A stretch of DNA of 64,000 nt from a bacterium (GCA_026129405.1 JAHCID010000001.1:1209237-1273236), one strand, 5' to 3'. Counted from the first letter of the stretch, positions 8,757 to 20,376 are shown. The notes: generated by a model from the letters alone, not told the origin. Numbers and translations: made by a program.

Positions 8757-10577
8757 ATGCGACGTGGCCCGCTGCTGGCATTGGGACTCGCTGCCTTGCT
8801 CGCTTGCGGGCGAGGCGCGCCGCCGATCAGCGTCGATCCCACCTCGCAGCGTACGCCACCCGCAGGCCCGGTCGTCGGCTTCACCGGCCGCTACGGCAGC
8901 CACGCCTGGCGCGGCCTGCCGTACGCCGAGCCGCCCACGGGTGCGCGCCGCTGGCGCGCGCCGGCGCCGGCGGCGCCGTGGCGCGACGTGCGCGAGGCGC
9001 TGGCGCCAGGCGTGGCGTGCGTCCAGTACGCGAGCATCTTCGGCGGCGTGACCGGCGGCGCCGGCGAGGTGGTCGGCGACGAGGACTGCCTGACGCTCGA
9101 CGTCTGGGCGCCGCGCGTCGCCTCCGAGGCGATCGCCGGCGCACGCTGGCCGGTGATGGTCTGGATCCACGGCGGCGGCAACACCATCGGCACGACGCGC
9201 TTCTACGACGGTGGACATCTCGCGCAGACGCAGCAGGTGGTCGTCGTCGCGATCCAGTACCGCCTGGGTCCGATGGGATGGTTCCGCCATCCCGCGGTGC
9301 AGTCGCCGGACGCGAGCCCCGAGGACCGCAGCGGCAACTTCGGCACGCTCGACATGATTCGCGCCCTCGAATGGGTGCGCGACAACGTCGCCGCGTTCGG
9401 CGGCGATCCCAGCAACGTCACGATCTTCGGCGAGTCGGCCGGTGCCACCGACGTCTTCGGCCTGCTCGTGGCGCCGCCCGCACGCGGTCTCTTCCACCGG
9501 GCGATCGCCCAGAGCGGCGGCCTGCACTTCGCCACCATCGACGCGGCGGAGGGGCGCCAGGCCGCGCCCTCGCCCGGCCCCGCGAACGGCAGCGCCGACG
9601 CGTTGGCGCGGCTTCTCGTCGCCGAGCACGAGGCCGCCGACCCCGCCGCCGCGCGGGCGCTGGTCGACGCCGCCGCGCCGGGCGCGCTCGGCGCGGCGAT
9701 GCGGGCGCTGCCCGCGGCGTCGATCATGCGCGCCTACCCGCCGGGCGAGGGCGGCAGCGGGCTCATCCAGATGCCGCTCGTGATCCGTGAGGGGACCGTG
9801 ATCCCCACCGAGGAGCCGCTCGACTTGCTGGCGCGCGCCGGCGGTCATGCCGCCGTACCCGTGATGGTCGGCACGAACCGCGACGAGATGAAGCTCTTCA
9901 TGGCCAACGACCCGGCGCGCGTGTGGAAGCTCTTCGGGCTCTTCCCGCGCATCCGCGATCCGCGCTGGTACGACCTCAGCGCCGAGTACCACTCGCGCAT
10001 GTGGAAGGCGACCGGCGCCGACGAGCCGGCTGCGCGCCTCGCCGCGGCGGGAACCCCCGTGTGGGTCTATCGCTTCGATTGGGACGAGGAGCCGACCGTC
10101 TTCGGTACCGATCTCTCGCAGCTGCTCGGCGCCGCGCACGGCTTCGAGATCCCGTTCGTCTTCGGGCATTGGGATCTCGGTCGCGCCGCGAACGCGGTGT
10201 TCGACGACGACAACCTCGGCGGCCGCAACGTCCTCGGCGCGCAGATGGCGTCGTACTGGACGCAGCTCGCCGTCGGCGGCGATCCGGGCCAGGGCCGCGA
10301 CGGCAGCGCGACGGCGTGGACGCGCTGGGACCCGGCGCCGGGCGCCCCGCGCTGCCTCGTGCTCGACACGCCGGCGGGCGGCGGTCTGCGCATGGTGAGC
10401 GAGGAGGTGACGCGCACCGCGGTGCTCGACGCCGTCGCGCGCGATCCGCGCCTCGCCACGCCGCGCGACCGCTGCCGCATCCACCACGAGCTGGTCGTGT
10501 GGGGACGCGGCACCGACCGCGACGACTACGCGGTGCGCTGCCCCGACTTTCCCTTCGACGGCTATCCCTGGGAGTGA
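8757..10577 (+). CDS. Type-B carboxylesterase / lipase family lipoprotein
   Basis: A 606-residue alpha/beta-hydrolase. The start at ATG 8757 gives a lipoprotein signal peptide (MRRGPLLALGLAALLACGRG) with lipobox L-L-A-C, so it is probably a membrane-anchored periplasmic or outer-membrane enzyme. Family marks include the oxyanion loop VWIHGGGNTIG, the nucleophile elbow GESAG with Ser227, an acid in NRDEMKLF and the histidine in GAAHGFEIPFVFG. EDCLTLDVWAP is the standard type-B carboxylesterase signature. It would hydrolyse ester substrates; which ones is unknown. Divergently transcribed from the enoyl-CoA hydratase. Confidence 0.9.
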   Translation: MRRGPLLALGLAALLACGRGAPPISVDPTSQRTPPAGPVVGFTGRYGSHAWRGLPYAEPPTGARRWRAPAPAAPWRDVREALAPGVACVQYASIFGGVTGGAGEVVGDEDCLTLDVWAPRVASEAIAGARWPVMVWIHGGGNTIGTTRFYDGGHLAQTQQVVVVAIQYRLGPMGWFRHPAVQSPDASPEDRSGNFGTLDMIRALEWVRDNVAAFGGDPSNVTIFGESAGATDVFGLLVAPPARGLFHRAIAQSGGLHFATIDAAEGRQAAPSPGPANGSADALARLLVAEHEAADPAAARALVDAAAPGALGAAMRALPAASIMRAYPPGEGGSGLIQMPLVIREGTVIPTEEPLDLLARAGGHAAVPVMVGTNRDEMKLFMANDPARVWKLFGLFPRIRDPRWYDLSAEYHSRMWKATGADEPAARLAAAGTPVWVYRFDWDEEPTVFGTDLSQLLGAAHGFEIPFVFGHWDLGRAANAVFDDDNLGGRNVLGAQMASYWTQLAVGGDPGQGRDGSATAWTRWDPAPGAPRCLVLDTPAGGGLRMVSEEVTRTAVLDAVARDPRLATPRDRCRIHHELVVWGRGTDRDDYAVRCPDFPFDGYPWE

Positions 10578-10584
10578 CGGTGCC

Positions 10585-11121
10585 TCAGGCCCCGTCGCGC
10601 CGCAGCCAGCCCTCGTCGCGTACCGGGTCGGGCGGCAGCGTCAGGACGTCGCCCGCGAAGAAGCTCACCAGGTAGTGCACGATGTCCTTCACCGAGACGA
10701 TGCCGACCGCGCGCCCGGCGGCGTCGACGAGCGGCACGTGCCGGTAGTCGCCGACGCTCATGCGGTGCAGGCAGTAGACGATCGGATCGTCGGGGCTCAG
10801 CGTCTCCGGGTTCGGCGTCATCAGTAGATGCACCGGGCGCTCGAGGTCGGCGGCCTCCAGCTTGAGGAGCAGGTCGCGCTCGGTGAGGATGCCGATCACG
10901 CGCCCCGATCCCGCCTCGACCACGAGGACGCATCCGACGTGCCGCTCGCGCATGATGCGCACCGCTTCGGCGAGGCTCGCGTCGGGCGCGACGGTCAGCG
11001 GCGAGCGTGGGTTCAGGCGGCGGATCGGCTCGTGGACGGCGCGCTTGTCGAGCACGGGGCCCAACCGCGGTGGGAGATCGACGCTGGCGACGTCCATCTC
11101 CTCCTCGATCTCGGGGCTCAT
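10585..11121 (-). CDS. Tandem CBS-domain protein
   Basis: A 178-residue cytosolic protein consisting of two CBS motifs forming one Bateman module: about 40-95 (PLTVAPDASLAEAVRIM... GRVIGILTERDLL) and 103-160 (NPETLSPDDPIVYCLHRM... GRAVGIVSVKDIV). GILTERD and GIVSVKD are the conserved ends of each CBS repeat. Such stand-alone modules bind adenine nucleotides and regulate partners. GGGAGGT precedes ATG 11121 at good spacing. It converges with the carboxylesterase seven bases away and is divergent from the RRM gene. Confidence 0.88.
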   Translation of the reverse strand: MSPEIEEEMDVASVDLPPRLGPVLDKRAVHEPIRRLNPRSPLTVAPDASLAEAVRIMRERHVGCVLVVEAGSGRVIGILTERDLLLKLEAADLERPVHLLMTPNPETLSPDDPIVYCLHRMSVGDYRHVPLVDAAGRAVGIVSVKDIVHYLVSFFAGDVLTLPPDPVRDEGWLRRDGA

Positions 11122-11187
11122 GGTGGACCTCCCTTCGGACTCCCCGTCGCCCTACACCCGTTGCCGCGAACCTGTAAACCCGGGTGA

Positions 11188-11205
11188 ATGGACGGAAAAG
11201 TCCAT
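11188..11205. other. Small perfect hairpin in the RRM gene leader region
   Basis: ATGGAC, loop GGAAAA, GTCCAT: a 6-bp stem with six-base loop about 125 bases upstream of the RRM start. It may be a leader element or chance; no thymine run follows. Confidence 0.25.
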
Positions 11206-11331
11206 CTTGCGGCTCCACCCTGCCGATGATAGCCGCACTACTGGCAACGAAGCCCCACGCCAGTTTCTGGATCCGCCCGCTCGGACGTATTCCAGCGAAT
11301 GGCATTGGCAACGGAAAGAGGAGAACGTCGA

Positions 11332-11712
11332 GTGGGCACGAAGCTGTATGTCGGGAACCTGTCCTTCGAGCTGTCGGAGGACGAGCTGAAGGATGCCTTC
11401 GGGGGCGACGGGCGTGAGGTCCGCGAGGTCGCCATCATCATGGACCGGGCGACGGGACGGTCGCGGGGCTTCGGCTTCGTGACGATGGGCTCCGACCGTG
11501 ATGCCCAGGCGGCCATCACGGCCCTCGACGGGCAGGAGCTGGGCGGCCGCCGGCTGCGCGTCAGCGAGGCGATGGAGCGTCCGGACCGCGGTGGCGGTGG
11601 CGGCGGACGTGGCCCTGGTGGCGGTGGCTTCGGCCGCGGCGGTGGCGGCGGTGGCGGCCGCGGCGGCTTCGGCGGGGGCCGCGGGGGCGGCGGCGGGCGT
11701 CCGAGGTTCTGA
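11332..11712 (+). CDS. Glycine-rich RRM RNA-binding protein
   Basis: A 126-residue protein: one RNA recognition motif (residues about 3-80) followed by a Gly/Arg/Phe-rich tail. RNP2 is LYVGNLSF and RNP1 is SRGFGFVTM, both complete. The tail is built of GGGGFGRGG-type repeats ending in RPRF, like cyanobacterial Rbp proteins and other bacterial cold-inducible RNA-binding proteins. The start is taken as GTG 11332 with AGGAG upstream; the upstream in-frame extension to 11299 has no ribosome site. Predicted to bind single-stranded RNA in the cytoplasm, probably in stress or cold adaptation. Followed 17 bases later by a small basic protein. Confidence 0.9.
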   Translation: MGTKLYVGNLSFELSEDELKDAFGGDGREVREVAIIMDRATGRSRGFGFVTMGSDRDAQAAITALDGQELGGRRLRVSEAMERPDRGGGGGGRGPGGGGFGRGGGGGGGRGGFGGGRGGGGGRPRF

Positions 11713-11729
11713 TCCGTCCAGGAGGGTAA

Positions 11730-11933
11730 ATGGCTGCAAGCCGTCGTCCGTCGGTCACCAAGCGACAAAAAGAGCAGCGGCGCGCGGAGAAGCGCTCCAA
11801 GAAGGAAGAGAAGCGGCGGGAGCGCGACGCCGCCAAGCTCGATCGTCCGCAGGTCGCCAACGGCGAGGATCCGGACATCGCGGGCATCGTGCCCGGGCCA
11901 CAGCCCCCTCTCGAAGATTTCGACTACGACTAG
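11730..11933 (+). CDS. Small, highly charged protein of unknown function (67 residues)
   Basis: AGGAGGG sits seven bases upstream of ATG 11730. The N-terminal two thirds are almost entirely Lys, Arg and Glu (KRQKEQRRAEKRSKKEEKRR), which would form a charged helix; the tail is acidic (LEDFDYD). Its position directly behind the RRM gene suggests co-transcription and possibly RNA or ribosome association. The family is not identified. The stop codon TAG lies at the foot of the 11933-11958 hairpin. Confidence 0.75.
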   Translation: MAASRRPSVTKRQKEQRRAEKRSKKEEKRRERDAAKLDRPQVANGEDPDIAGIVPGPQPPLEDFDYD

Positions 11934-11958
11934 ACCGCCGAGCGTGCGCTCGGCGGTC
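11933..11958 (+). promoter_or_regulatory. Perfect 11-bp hairpin enclosing the HAD gene start codon
   Basis: GACCGCCGAGC (11933-11943), loop GTGC, GCTCGGCGGTC (11948-11958). The arms are perfectly complementary. The last base of the upstream stop codon opens the stem, and the GTG initiation codon of the next gene (11944) forms the loop. No U-tract follows, so a simple intrinsic terminator is unlikely. It could attenuate or couple translation. Confidence 0.6.
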
Positions 11959-12573
11959 GTCTTCGACTGCGACGGCGTCCTCTTCGATTCCTGGGACGCC
12001 AACGTCGCCTACTACAACGCGATCCGGTCGGCCCTCGGTCTGGGGCCGATGGAGGCGTCGTTGGAGGCGGCGGCGCACGTCCTCTCCGGGCCGGAGGTGA
12101 TCGAGCGCATGTTCGCGGACGATCCCACCCGGCTCGAGCGTGCCCGCGAGCTCGGGCGCACCATCGACTACACCCCGTTCTACGCGCTCATGGCCCCCGC
12201 GGCCGGGCTCTTCGACGTGCTCGGCACGCTGCGTGGATCGCATCGTCTGGGCATGGCGACGAACCGCGGGCGCACGGTGACGGGCGTCGTGGAGCACTTC
12301 GGCCTCGGCGCGTTCCTCGATGCCGCCGTCGGCATCGAGGACGTGCCGCGCCCGAAGCCGCACCCCGACGTCATCACCGAGTGCCTCGTGCGTCTCGGCG
12401 TCGCGCCCGCCGCTGCGCTCTACGTCGGCGACGCGCGCGGCGACCTGCTCGCCGCCGAGGCGGCGGGCGTCGCCTTCGTCGCCGTCGGCGACGCGCCCTG
12501 GAGCCCCGCGCGGCTCGCGACGTTGGCGGAGCTGCCGGCATTCGTCGCGGGTCTCGGCCTCGGCAGCGGTTGA
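11944..12573 (+). CDS. HAD-superfamily phosphatase (phosphoglycolate phosphatase/Gph-like)
   Basis: A 209-residue HAD hydrolase. Motif I is VVFDCDGVLFDS (nucleophile and acid Asp), a helical cap follows, motif II is GMATNRGR, the catalytic Lys region is PRPKPHPDVI and motif IV is ALYVGDARGDLLAA. This order and the KPxPD signature fit phosphoglycolate phosphatase and related small-molecule phosphatases. The only workable start is GTG 11944 (V-R-S-A-V-V-F), placed in the loop of the hairpin listed separately, 10 bases after the preceding stop. Translation may therefore depend on ribosomes finishing the upstream small gene. Confidence 0.88.
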   Translation: MRSAVVFDCDGVLFDSWDANVAYYNAIRSALGLGPMEASLEAAAHVLSGPEVIERMFADDPTRLERARELGRTIDYTPFYALMAPAAGLFDVLGTLRGSHRLGMATNRGRTVTGVVEHFGLGAFLDAAVGIEDVPRPKPHPDVITECLVRLGVAPAAALYVGDARGDLLAAEAAGVAFVAVGDAPWSPARLATLAELPAFVAGLGLGSG

Positions 12574-12605
12574 TTGGGACTCCGGCGCGTGCGAGCCGGA
12601 ACGGA

Positions 12606-13178
12606 GTGATCTTTCTCGTCGTCTACGGCTCCGTGCGCACCGCGCGCCAGGGCATCCGCGCTGCACGCTTCATGGTGCGCACGCTCGAAGCCCGCGGCCA
12701 CGAGGTCGTGCTGCTCGACGCCAAGGAGCTGGCGCTGCCGCTCCTCGACCGCATGTACAAGGAGTGGCCCCGCGGCAGCGCGCCCCCGGTGCTCGAGCGG
12801 CTCGCCGGGGACATTCGCCGCGCCGACGGCGTGGTGCTCGTGACCGCGGAGTACAACCAGAGCGTCCCGCCAGGGCTCGCGAACCTCCTCGACCACTTCC
12901 TCGAGGAGTGGTTCTGGAAGCCGTCGGCCATCGTCTCGTACTCGGCCGGCTCCTTCGGCGGCGTGCGTGCCGCGATCCAGCTGCGCATCATGCTGGCCGA
13001 GCTTGGGATGCCGAGCATCCCGTCGACGCTGCCGGTTCCGAAGGTGCGGGACGCGTTCGGTGAGGACGGCACGCCCACCGATCCCGCCTGGGAGCGCCGC
13101 ACGAAGCGCTTCGTCGACGAGCTCGAGTGGTATGCGCGCGCGCTCCGCAACGAGCGCCGCGGCGGTACGCCCTACTGA
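12606..13178 (+). CDS. NADPH-dependent FMN reductase-family flavoprotein
   Basis: A 190-residue flavodoxin-fold protein. The N-terminal phosphate-binding loop is FLVVYGSVRTARQG; the family motif for binding the flavin ring is VLVTAEYNQSVPPGLANLLD, followed by SAGSFGGVRA. These match the SsuE/ArsH/NAD(P)H-quinone reductase group. The start is GTG 12606 because the frame upstream overlaps the HAD gene and is Arg-rich noise. It probably reduces quinones, FMN or azo-type compounds with NAD(P)H. It follows the HAD gene on the same strand with a 32-base gap. Confidence 0.88.
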   Translation: MIFLVVYGSVRTARQGIRAARFMVRTLEARGHEVVLLDAKELALPLLDRMYKEWPRGSAPPVLERLAGDIRRADGVVLVTAEYNQSVPPGLANLLDHFLEEWFWKPSAIVSYSAGSFGGVRAAIQLRIMLAELGMPSIPSTLPVPKVRDAFGEDGTPTDPAWERRTKRFVDELEWYARALRNERRGGTPY

Positions 13179-13188
13179 GACGCGACCC

Positions 13189-13593
13189 TCAGCTCGCGCG
13201 CGCCAGCGAGACGAGATGTCGCTCCGCGAGCTGCAGCGCGAGGCGCTCCTGGCCGGGCAGGGAGGTGAGGACGTCGACGAAGTGCTCCCAGCGCGGGGTG
13301 TCGGCGTCGGCGATCTCGTAGAGCAGCTTGGCGCCGTCGAAGTCGCGGGCACGGAGGCGGGTGTCGCCGATCGCGAGCAGCTGCTCGCGCGGCAGCTCGA
13401 CGCCGCCGAGGGCGCAGACCTGCACCACGTCGACGATGCGGCCGCGCTCCATCAGGCGCTCGACCAGGAAGGCCCAGTCTCCGGCTTCCACCGAGGCGGC
13501 ATTGCGCACCATGAGGCGCATCGCGGTGTCGAGGAAGCCGCGCTCGAGATAGCGGCGGGCGATGAGGACCTGGGAGGCGGTGCGGGGAGCCAT
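13189..13593 (-). CDS. Hypothetical helical-repeat protein, 134 residues
   Basis: Starts at ATG 13593 (MAPRTASQVLIARRYLERGF). The sequence reads as short paired helices of about 30-35 residues (YLERGFLDTAMRLMVRNA; DWAFLVERLMERGRIVDVVQV; ALGDTRLRARDFDGAKLLYEIA), similar in feel to degenerate TPR repeats. No signal peptide or membrane span. It is the last gene on the minus strand after lrp-gltB-gltD but separated from gltD by about 194 bases. Family not identified. Confidence 0.65.
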   Translation of the reverse strand: MAPRTASQVLIARRYLERGFLDTAMRLMVRNAASVEAGDWAFLVERLMERGRIVDVVQVCALGGVELPREQLLAIGDTRLRARDFDGAKLLYEIADADTPRWEHFVDVLTSLPGQERLALQLAERHLVSLARAS

Positions 13594-13787
13594 GTGCAGC
13601 CGCTCGACGCAAAAGACGTGCCGTCGCCACGAGCAGGCGCCTTCGCGCTCGCCCCGGGGCTTTGTGCCGCGCCTGGCACAGCCCCGCCGCGGCTGAGACG
13701 CAGTCGCCGGAATGACCGTGGCGCCGGGCCGTCGGCCGCCGGCGCCGTGCGGGATGCGCGGGCGACGGGGCCGCCCGCGCGTCCGGA

Positions 13788-15230
<1,443 letters not shown>

Positions 15231-15246
15231 TGGTTGCTCGCTCTAC

Positions 15247-18200
15247 TCAGATGGAGGCGAGGCGCGCGGCCTCGGCGTCGAGGTGCTGCTGCTGGAGGAT
15301 CTTCGCATACTCCGTCGGCAGCACCTTCACGAACTGCGCTCGCGCGTCCTCCCACCCCGACAGCAACCGCCACGCCACGCCCGAGCGCGTGTACTCGTAG
15401 TGCCGGCGGATGAGCTCGTGCACCGTGGCGGCGTCGGCGTCGCTCAGCGGATCGAGACTCACCATCCCGGCGTTGCAGCGCGAGCGGAACAGCTGGTCGG
15501 CGTCGAGCACGTAGGCGACGCCGCCGGACATGCCGGCCGCGAAGTTGCGACCCGTGGCGCCCAGCACCACGACCAGGCCCTTCGTCATGTACTCGCAGCC
15601 GTGGTCGCCCACGCCCTCGACGACGGCCGTCGCGCCGGAGTTGCGCACGCAGAAGCGCTCGCCGGCCTGGCCGCGCAGGAAGACCTCGCCGCCGGTCGCG
15701 CCGTACAGGGAGACGTTGCCGACGATGATGTTGTCCTCGGGGACGAACGTCGCCTCCTTCGGCGGGTAGACGACGACGCGGCCGCCCGAGAGGCCCTTGC
15801 CGAAGTAGTCGTTGGCGTCGCCCTCGAGCTCGACGGCGATGCCCGGCGCGAGCCAGCCGCAGAAGCTCTGGCCGGCCGAGCCCTTGAACTCGAGCTTGAT
15901 GGTCTCGGGCGGCAGGCCCGCCTCGCCGAAGCGCCGCGACACCTCCGCCGAGAGCATCGTGCAGGCGGTGCGGTTGACGTTGCGGATCGGCGACTCGATC
16001 ACCACCGGCTCGCGCCGCGCCAGCGCCGGCGCCGCCTTGGCGATGAGCGTGTTGTCGAGCGCGGTGGCGAGCCCGTGGTCCTGCTCGCCGACGCAGCGGA
16101 TCGCGACCGACGCCGGCACGTCCGGCTGGTGCAGGATGGCCGACAGGTCGACGCCGCGCGCCTTCCAGTGCGCCGAGACGTCGCGCACGTCGAGCATGTC
16201 GACGCGGCCGACCATCTCGTCGATGCTGCGGAAGCCGAGCTCGGCCATGATCTCGCGCAGCTCCTCGGCGATGAAGGTCATGAAGTTCACGACGTGCTCG
16301 GGCTTGCCCTCGAACTTCTTGCGCAGGCGGGGGTCCTGGGTGGCGATGCCCACCGGGCAGGTGTTCAGGTGGCAGACGCGCATCATGATGCAGCCCGACG
16401 CCACCAGCGCCGACGACGCGAAGCCGAACTCCTCGGCGCCGAGCAGCGCCGCCACCGCGACGTCGCGGCCCGTCTTCAGCTGCCCGTCGGTCTCGACGCG
16501 GATGCGGCCGCGCAGGTCGTTGGCGACCAGGATCTGCTGCGTCTCGGCGAGCCCCAGCTCCCACGGGATGCCCGCGTGCTTGATCGACGTCAGCGGCGAC
16601 GCGCCCGTGCCGCCCTCGTAGCCGCTGATGAGCACGACGTCGGCCTTCGCCTTCGACACGCCCGCCGCGACCGTCCCGACGCCGACCTCGGCCACCAGCT
16701 TCACGCTGATGCGCGCGCGGTCGTTGGAGTTCTTGAGGTCGTGGATGAGCTGCGCCAGGTCCTCGATGGAGTAGATGTCGTGGTGCGGCGGCGGCGAGAT
16801 CAGGCCGACGCCCGGCGTCGAGTAGCGGATCCTGGCGATGTACTCGTCGACCTTGTGGCCGGGGAGCTGCCCGCCCTCGCCGGGCTTCGCGCCCTGCGCC
16901 ATCTTGATCTGCAGCTCGTCGGCGTTGACGAGGTAGTAGCTGGTGACGCCGAAGCGGCCCGATGCCACCTGCTTGATCGCGCTGCGGCGTGAGTCGCCGT
17001 TCGCATCGGGCAGGTAGCGGACGGGGTCTTCCCCGCCCTCGCCGGTGTTCGACTTGCCGCCGAGGCGGTTCATCGCGATGGCGAGGTTCTCGTGCGCCTC
17101 GCGGCTGATCGAGCCGAGCGACATCGCGCCGGTCTTGAAGCGCTTCACGATCGCCGACGCCGGCTCGACGTCGTCGAGTGGGATCGGGTTGCCCGGCTTG
17201 AACGTGAGCAGGCCGCGGATGGTGCACAGCCGCCGGCTCTCGTCGTTCACGATCGTCGAGTACTCCTTGAACATGCGGTAGTTGCCCGCGCGCACGGAGT
17301 GCTGGAGCTTGGCGATCGAGCTCGGGTTGTACATGTGGTGCTCGCCGCGGCGGCGCCACTGGTACTGGCCGCCGGCGTCGAGCTCGCCGTCGAGCGCCGG
17401 CGAGACCTTGAACGCGTGGTCGTGGCGCTGCTGCGCCTCCTCGGCGATGACGTCGAGCCCGATGCCCTCGATGCGCGACGCCGTGCGCGTGAAGTAGCGG
17501 TCGACGACCTCGCGGCCGAGGCCGATGGCCTCGAAGATCTGGGCGCCGCGATAGCTCTGCAGCGTCGAGATGCCCATCTTGGTCATGACCTTGAGGACGC
17601 CCTTGTCGATCGCCTTGCGGTAGTTGTAGAGCGCCTCGTCCTGGTCGACGCCGCGGATGACGCCCTCCATCTCCATGTCACGCAGCGTCTCGTAGGCGAG
17701 ATACGGGTTCACCGCGCCCGCGCCGTAGCCGAGCAGCAGGCAGAAGTGCTGCACCTCGCGCGGCTCGCCCGACTCGACGACGATGCCGCAGCGCATGCGG
17801 GTGCCCTCGCGGATCAGGTGATGGTGCACGGCGGCCGTCGCCAGCAGGCTCGGGATCGCCACCTTGCGGTCGGTGACGCCGCGGTCGGAGAGCACGAGGA
17901 TCGTGTAGCCCTGGGCGATGGCGTCGGAGGCGCGCTCGCACAGCTCGTCGAGCGCCGCCTCGAGGCCTTCGCCGCCGAGGCCGGCGTGGAAGAGGATCGG
18001 CAGCGTGGTCGCGCGCAGCGGCACGCCGTCGAGCGCCTTCACCTGCGCCAGCTCCTCGTTGGTGAGGATGGGGCTCGTGAGGCGCAGCTGGCCGCAGTGC
18101 TCCGGCGTCTCCTCGAAGAGGTTCTGCTCGGGACCGACGGTGGTCTCGAGCGACATGAACAGCTCCTCGCGGATCGGATCGATCGGCGGGTTCGTCACCT

Positions 18201-19758
18201 GGGCGAAGAGCTGCTTGAAGTATGCGAACAGCAGCTGCGGCTTGTCGGACAGCACCGCGAGCGGCGTGTCCGTGCCCATCGAGCCCACCGCCTCCTGGCC
18301 GTTGAGGGCCATGGGCGTCATGAGGATGCGGAGGTCCTCGATCGTGTAGCCGAAGGCCTGCTGCCGCGTGAGCAGCGTGTCGGGCATGTAGGCCGGCGGC
18401 ACGTCGGCCGGCGCGGGCAGGTCGCCCACCAGGCGGAGATGCATGTCGAGCCACGTGCGGTAGGGCTTCCGCGTCGCGATCGACTCCTTCAGCTCCTCGT
18501 CGCCGACGATGCGCCCCTGCGCCGTGTCGACGAGGAACATGCGGCCGGGCTGCAGGCGGTCCTTGTGCTCGACGTTGTCGGGCGCGATCGGCAGCACGCC
18601 GACCTCGGACGCCATGACGACGAAGCCGTCCTTCGTGACCACGTAACGCGAGGGCCGCAGGCCGTTGCGGTCGAGGATCGCGCCGATGACCGTGCCGTCG
18701 GTGAAGGCGATCGACGCCGGGCCGTCCCACGGCTCCATGAGCGACGAGTGGTACTGGTAGAACGCCTTCTTCGTCGCGCTCATGCCCTCGTGGTTCTGCC
18801 ACGCCTCGGGGATCATCATCATGACGGCGTGGGGCAGCGAGCGGCCGGTGTGCACGAGCAGCTCGAGCGCGTTGTCGAAGTTGCCCGAGTCGCTGGTGGC
18901 GGGGTCGCAGATCGGGAAGAGCTTGGTGACGTCGTCGAACTCGTCCGACGCGAACATCGCCTGGCGCGCGTTCATCCAGTTCACGTTGCCGCGCAGCGTG
19001 TTGATCTCGCCGTTGTGCGCCACGTAGCGGTACGGGTGCGCGCGGTCCCACGACGGGAACGTGTTGGTCGAGAAGCGCTGGTGGACGAGCGCCAGCGCCG
19101 AAACGCACAGCGGGTCTTCCAGGTCGTGGTAGAAGGCCGGCATCTGCTCCGGCAGCAGCAGGCCCTTGTAGACGATGGTGCGCGACGACAGGCTCGGCAC
19201 GTAGAAGCGATCGGCCTCGGGCATGGTCGAGGTGCGCACCAGGTGCTCGACGCGCTTGCGGATCACGTAGAGCTTGCGCTCGAACTGCTCCTGGGTGTCG
19301 GCGTCGCGGCCGGCGCCGACGAAGATCTGGCGCACCTTCGGCATCACGCTGCGCGCCTGCGGGCCGGGGGCCTCGACGTTCACCGGCACCTTGCGCCAGC
19401 CGAGCGGCGTCTGCCCCTCCTCGCGGATGACCTTCTCGAGGATGCGCTCGCACTCGTTGCGCTGGTTGACCTCCTCGGGGAGGAACACCATGCCGACGCC
19501 GTAGCGTCCGGGTCCGGGCAGGTTGTGGATGCGCGCGCTCTTCGCCTCGCGGCGCAGGAAGGCGTCGGGAAGCTGGATCAGGATGCCGGCGCCGTCGCCG
19601 GTGAGCGGATCGCAGCCGCAGGCGCCGCGGTGCGTGAGGTTGCGCAGCACCAGGAGGCCGCGCTCGACGATCTGATGCGAGCGCTCGCCCTTCACGTTGG
19701 CGACGAAGCCGACGCCGCACGCGTCGTGGTGGATGCGGGGATCGCGAAGGTAGCTCAT
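15247..19758 (-). CDS. gltB: Glutamate synthase large (alpha) subunit
   Basis: A 1503-residue protein, normal for the bacterial ferredoxin-like/NADPH GltB. The mature catalytic Cys of the class II amidotransferase domain is in [12 protein letters not shown] (about residue 14), so a short propeptide would be removed. A central domain follows, then the FMN-binding synthase domain ([34 protein letters not shown]-type loop) with the 3Fe-4S cysteines in [20 protein letters not shown]. The C-terminal GXGXG domain is recognisable (GxSGG repeats, [12 protein letters not shown]-like). It starts four bases after the lrp stop. Confidence 0.97.
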   Translation of the reverse strand: MSYLRDPRIHHDACGVGFVANVKGERSHQIVERGLLVLRNLTHRGACGCDPLTGDGAGILIQLPDAFLRREAKSARIHNLPGPGRYGVGMVFLPEEVNQRNECERILEKVIREEGQTPLGWRKVPVNVEAPGPQARSVMPKVRQIFVGAGRDADTQEQFERKLYVIRKRVEHLVRTSTMPEADRFYVPSLSSRTIVYKGLLLPEQMPAFYHDLEDPLCVSALALVHQRFSTNTFPSWDRAHPYRYVAHNGEINTLRGNVNWMNARQAMFASDEFDDVTKLFPICDPATSDSGNFDNALELLVHTGRSLPHAVMMMIPEAWQNHEGMSATKKAFYQYHSSLMEPWDGPASIAFTDGTVIGAILDRNGLRPSRYVVTKDGFVVMASEVGVLPIAPDNVEHKDRLQPGRMFLVDTAQGRIVGDEELKESIATRKPYRTWLDMHLRLVGDLPAPADVPPAYMPDTLLTRQQAFGYTIEDLRILMTPMALNGQEAVGSMGTDTPLAVLSDKPQLLFAYFKQLFAQVTNPPIDPIREELFMSLETTVGPEQNLFEETPEHCGQLRLTSPILTNEELAQVKALDGVPLRATTLPILFHAGLGGEGLEAALDELCERASDAIAQGYTILVLSDRGVTDRKVAIPSLLATAAVHHHLIREGTRMRCGIVVESGEPREVQHFCLLLGYGAGAVNPYLAYETLRDMEMEGVIRGVDQDEALYNYRKAIDKGVLKVMTKMGISTLQSYRGAQIFEAIGLGREVVDRYFTRTASRIEGIGLDVIAEEAQQRHDHAFKVSPALDGELDAGGQYQWRRRGEHHMYNPSSIAKLQHSVRAGNYRMFKEYSTIVNDESRRLCTIRGLLTFKPGNPIPLDDVEPASAIVKRFKTGAMSLGSISREAHENLAIAMNRLGGKSNTGEGGEDPVRYLPDANGDSRRSAIKQVASGRFGVTSYYLVNADELQIKMAQGAKPGEGGQLPGHKVDEYIARIRYSTPGVGLISPPPHHDIYSIEDLAQLIHDLKNSNDRARISVKLVAEVGVGTVAAGVSKAKADVVLISGYEGGTGASPLTSIKHAGIPWELGLAETQQILVANDLRGRIRVETDGQLKTGRDVAVAALLGAEEFGFASSALVASGCIMMRVCHLNTCPVGIATQDPRLRKKFEGKPEHVVNFMTFIAEELREIMAELGFRSIDEMVGRVDMLDVRDVSAHWKARGVDLSAILHQPDVPASVAIRCVGEQDHGLATALDNTLIAKAAPALARREPVVIESPIRNVNRTACTMLSAEVSRRFGEAGLPPETIKLEFKGSAGQSFCGWLAPGIAVELEGDANDYFGKGLSGGRVVVYPPKEATFVPEDNIIVGNVSLYGATGGEVFLRGQAGERFCVRNSGATAVVEGVGDHGCEYMTKGLVVVLGATGRNFAAGMSGGVAYVLDADQLFRSRCNAGMVSLDPLSDADAATVHELIRRHYEYTRSGVAWRLLSGWEDARAQFVKVLPTEYAKILQQQHLDAEAARLASI

Positions 19759-19762
19759 GGGA

Positions 19763-20320
19763 TCAGGCTCCGCGGAGAAGTTGATTGCGCTCTCCGTTGC
19801 GCTTCTGTCGCTTGGGCATCGGCGGCGTCGCGGCCTCGGTCGCCGCGGGCAGCAGGATCTGGGCGCGCTCGGCCAGCGTGGACAGCACGACGCTGGTATC
19901 GGTACGCGACACGCCGTCGAGCGCGCGGATGCGGCTGATGAGGCGCTCGAGGCTCGAGGTGTCCGCCGTCTTCACCTTGAGGAGCAGCGTGAACTCCCCG
20001 GTGACGTGGTGGCACTCGAGCACCTCGTCCATCGCCGTGATGCACTCCTCGAAGCGCGCGATGAGGTCGGCGCTGCTCGCCAGCACGCCGATGAACGCCG
20101 TGACGTCGAGCCCGAGACGCCGTGCGTCGAGGGCGGCGTGGTAGCCGGTCACCACGCGCGCGGCTTCGAGCTTCTTGATGCGCTCGAGCACCGACGGCGC
20201 GCTCAAGCCGACGCGCTCGCCGAGCCGCGTCAGCGGCGTGCGGCAGTCCTCCTGGAGCGCGGCGAGGATGCGCAGGTCGATGTCATCCAACTCGGCGTCT
20301 GCGTGGCTTCCGAATTTCAT
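19763..20320 (-). CDS. Lrp/AsnC-family transcriptional regulator
   Basis: A 185-residue regulator: an N-terminal winged HTH ([20 protein letters not shown] ... [13 protein letters not shown]) and a C-terminal RAM ligand-binding domain (about 75-150; [18 protein letters not shown] is the classic effector-sensing strand). Lrp controls gltBD in enteric bacteria; here the gene is the first in the same operon, only four bases from gltB, so nitrogen or amino-acid-responsive autoregulation is likely. ATG 20320 is preferred because a GGGGG stretch precedes it; a GTG at 20329 would add three residues. The C-terminus has an unusual basic tail ([13 protein letters not shown]). Confidence 0.9.
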   Translation of the reverse strand: MKFGSHADAELDDIDLRILAALQEDCRTPLTRLGERVGLSAPSVLERIKKLEAARVVTGYHAALDARRLGLDVTAFIGVLASSADLIARFEECITAMDEVLECHHVTGEFTLLLKVKTADTSSLERLISRIRALDGVSRTDTSVVLSTLAERAQILLPAATEAATPPMPKRQKRNGERNQLLRGA

Positions 20321-20346
20321 GAGGCACACCCCCAGGGGGAGCCGAA

Positions 20347-20376
20347 CGAATAGCCAGCGTGTTTGTACCCTGTCAA
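20347..20376 (-). promoter_or_regulatory. Promoter for the lrp-gltB-gltD operon
   Basis: On the minus strand a perfect TTGACA (20376-20371) is separated by 18 bases from TATTCG (20352-20347), placing transcription start about 20 bases before the lrp ATG. The inverted repeat ACCC-TGTCAAC-GGGT overlaps the -35, and CCCCCAGGGGG lies between promoter and start; both are possible operator elements. Confidence 0.5.

Noticed and set aside
11590-11700. GGC/GGT-rich repeat as a mobile or regulatory element
   Set aside because: It is simply the codons of the Gly-rich tail of the RRM protein.
17092-19938. A 948-codon plus-strand open frame across gltB
   Set aside because: Mirror of the gltB codons: Val, Arg, Glu and His-rich low-complexity sequence without domains, typical of GC-rich antisense frames.
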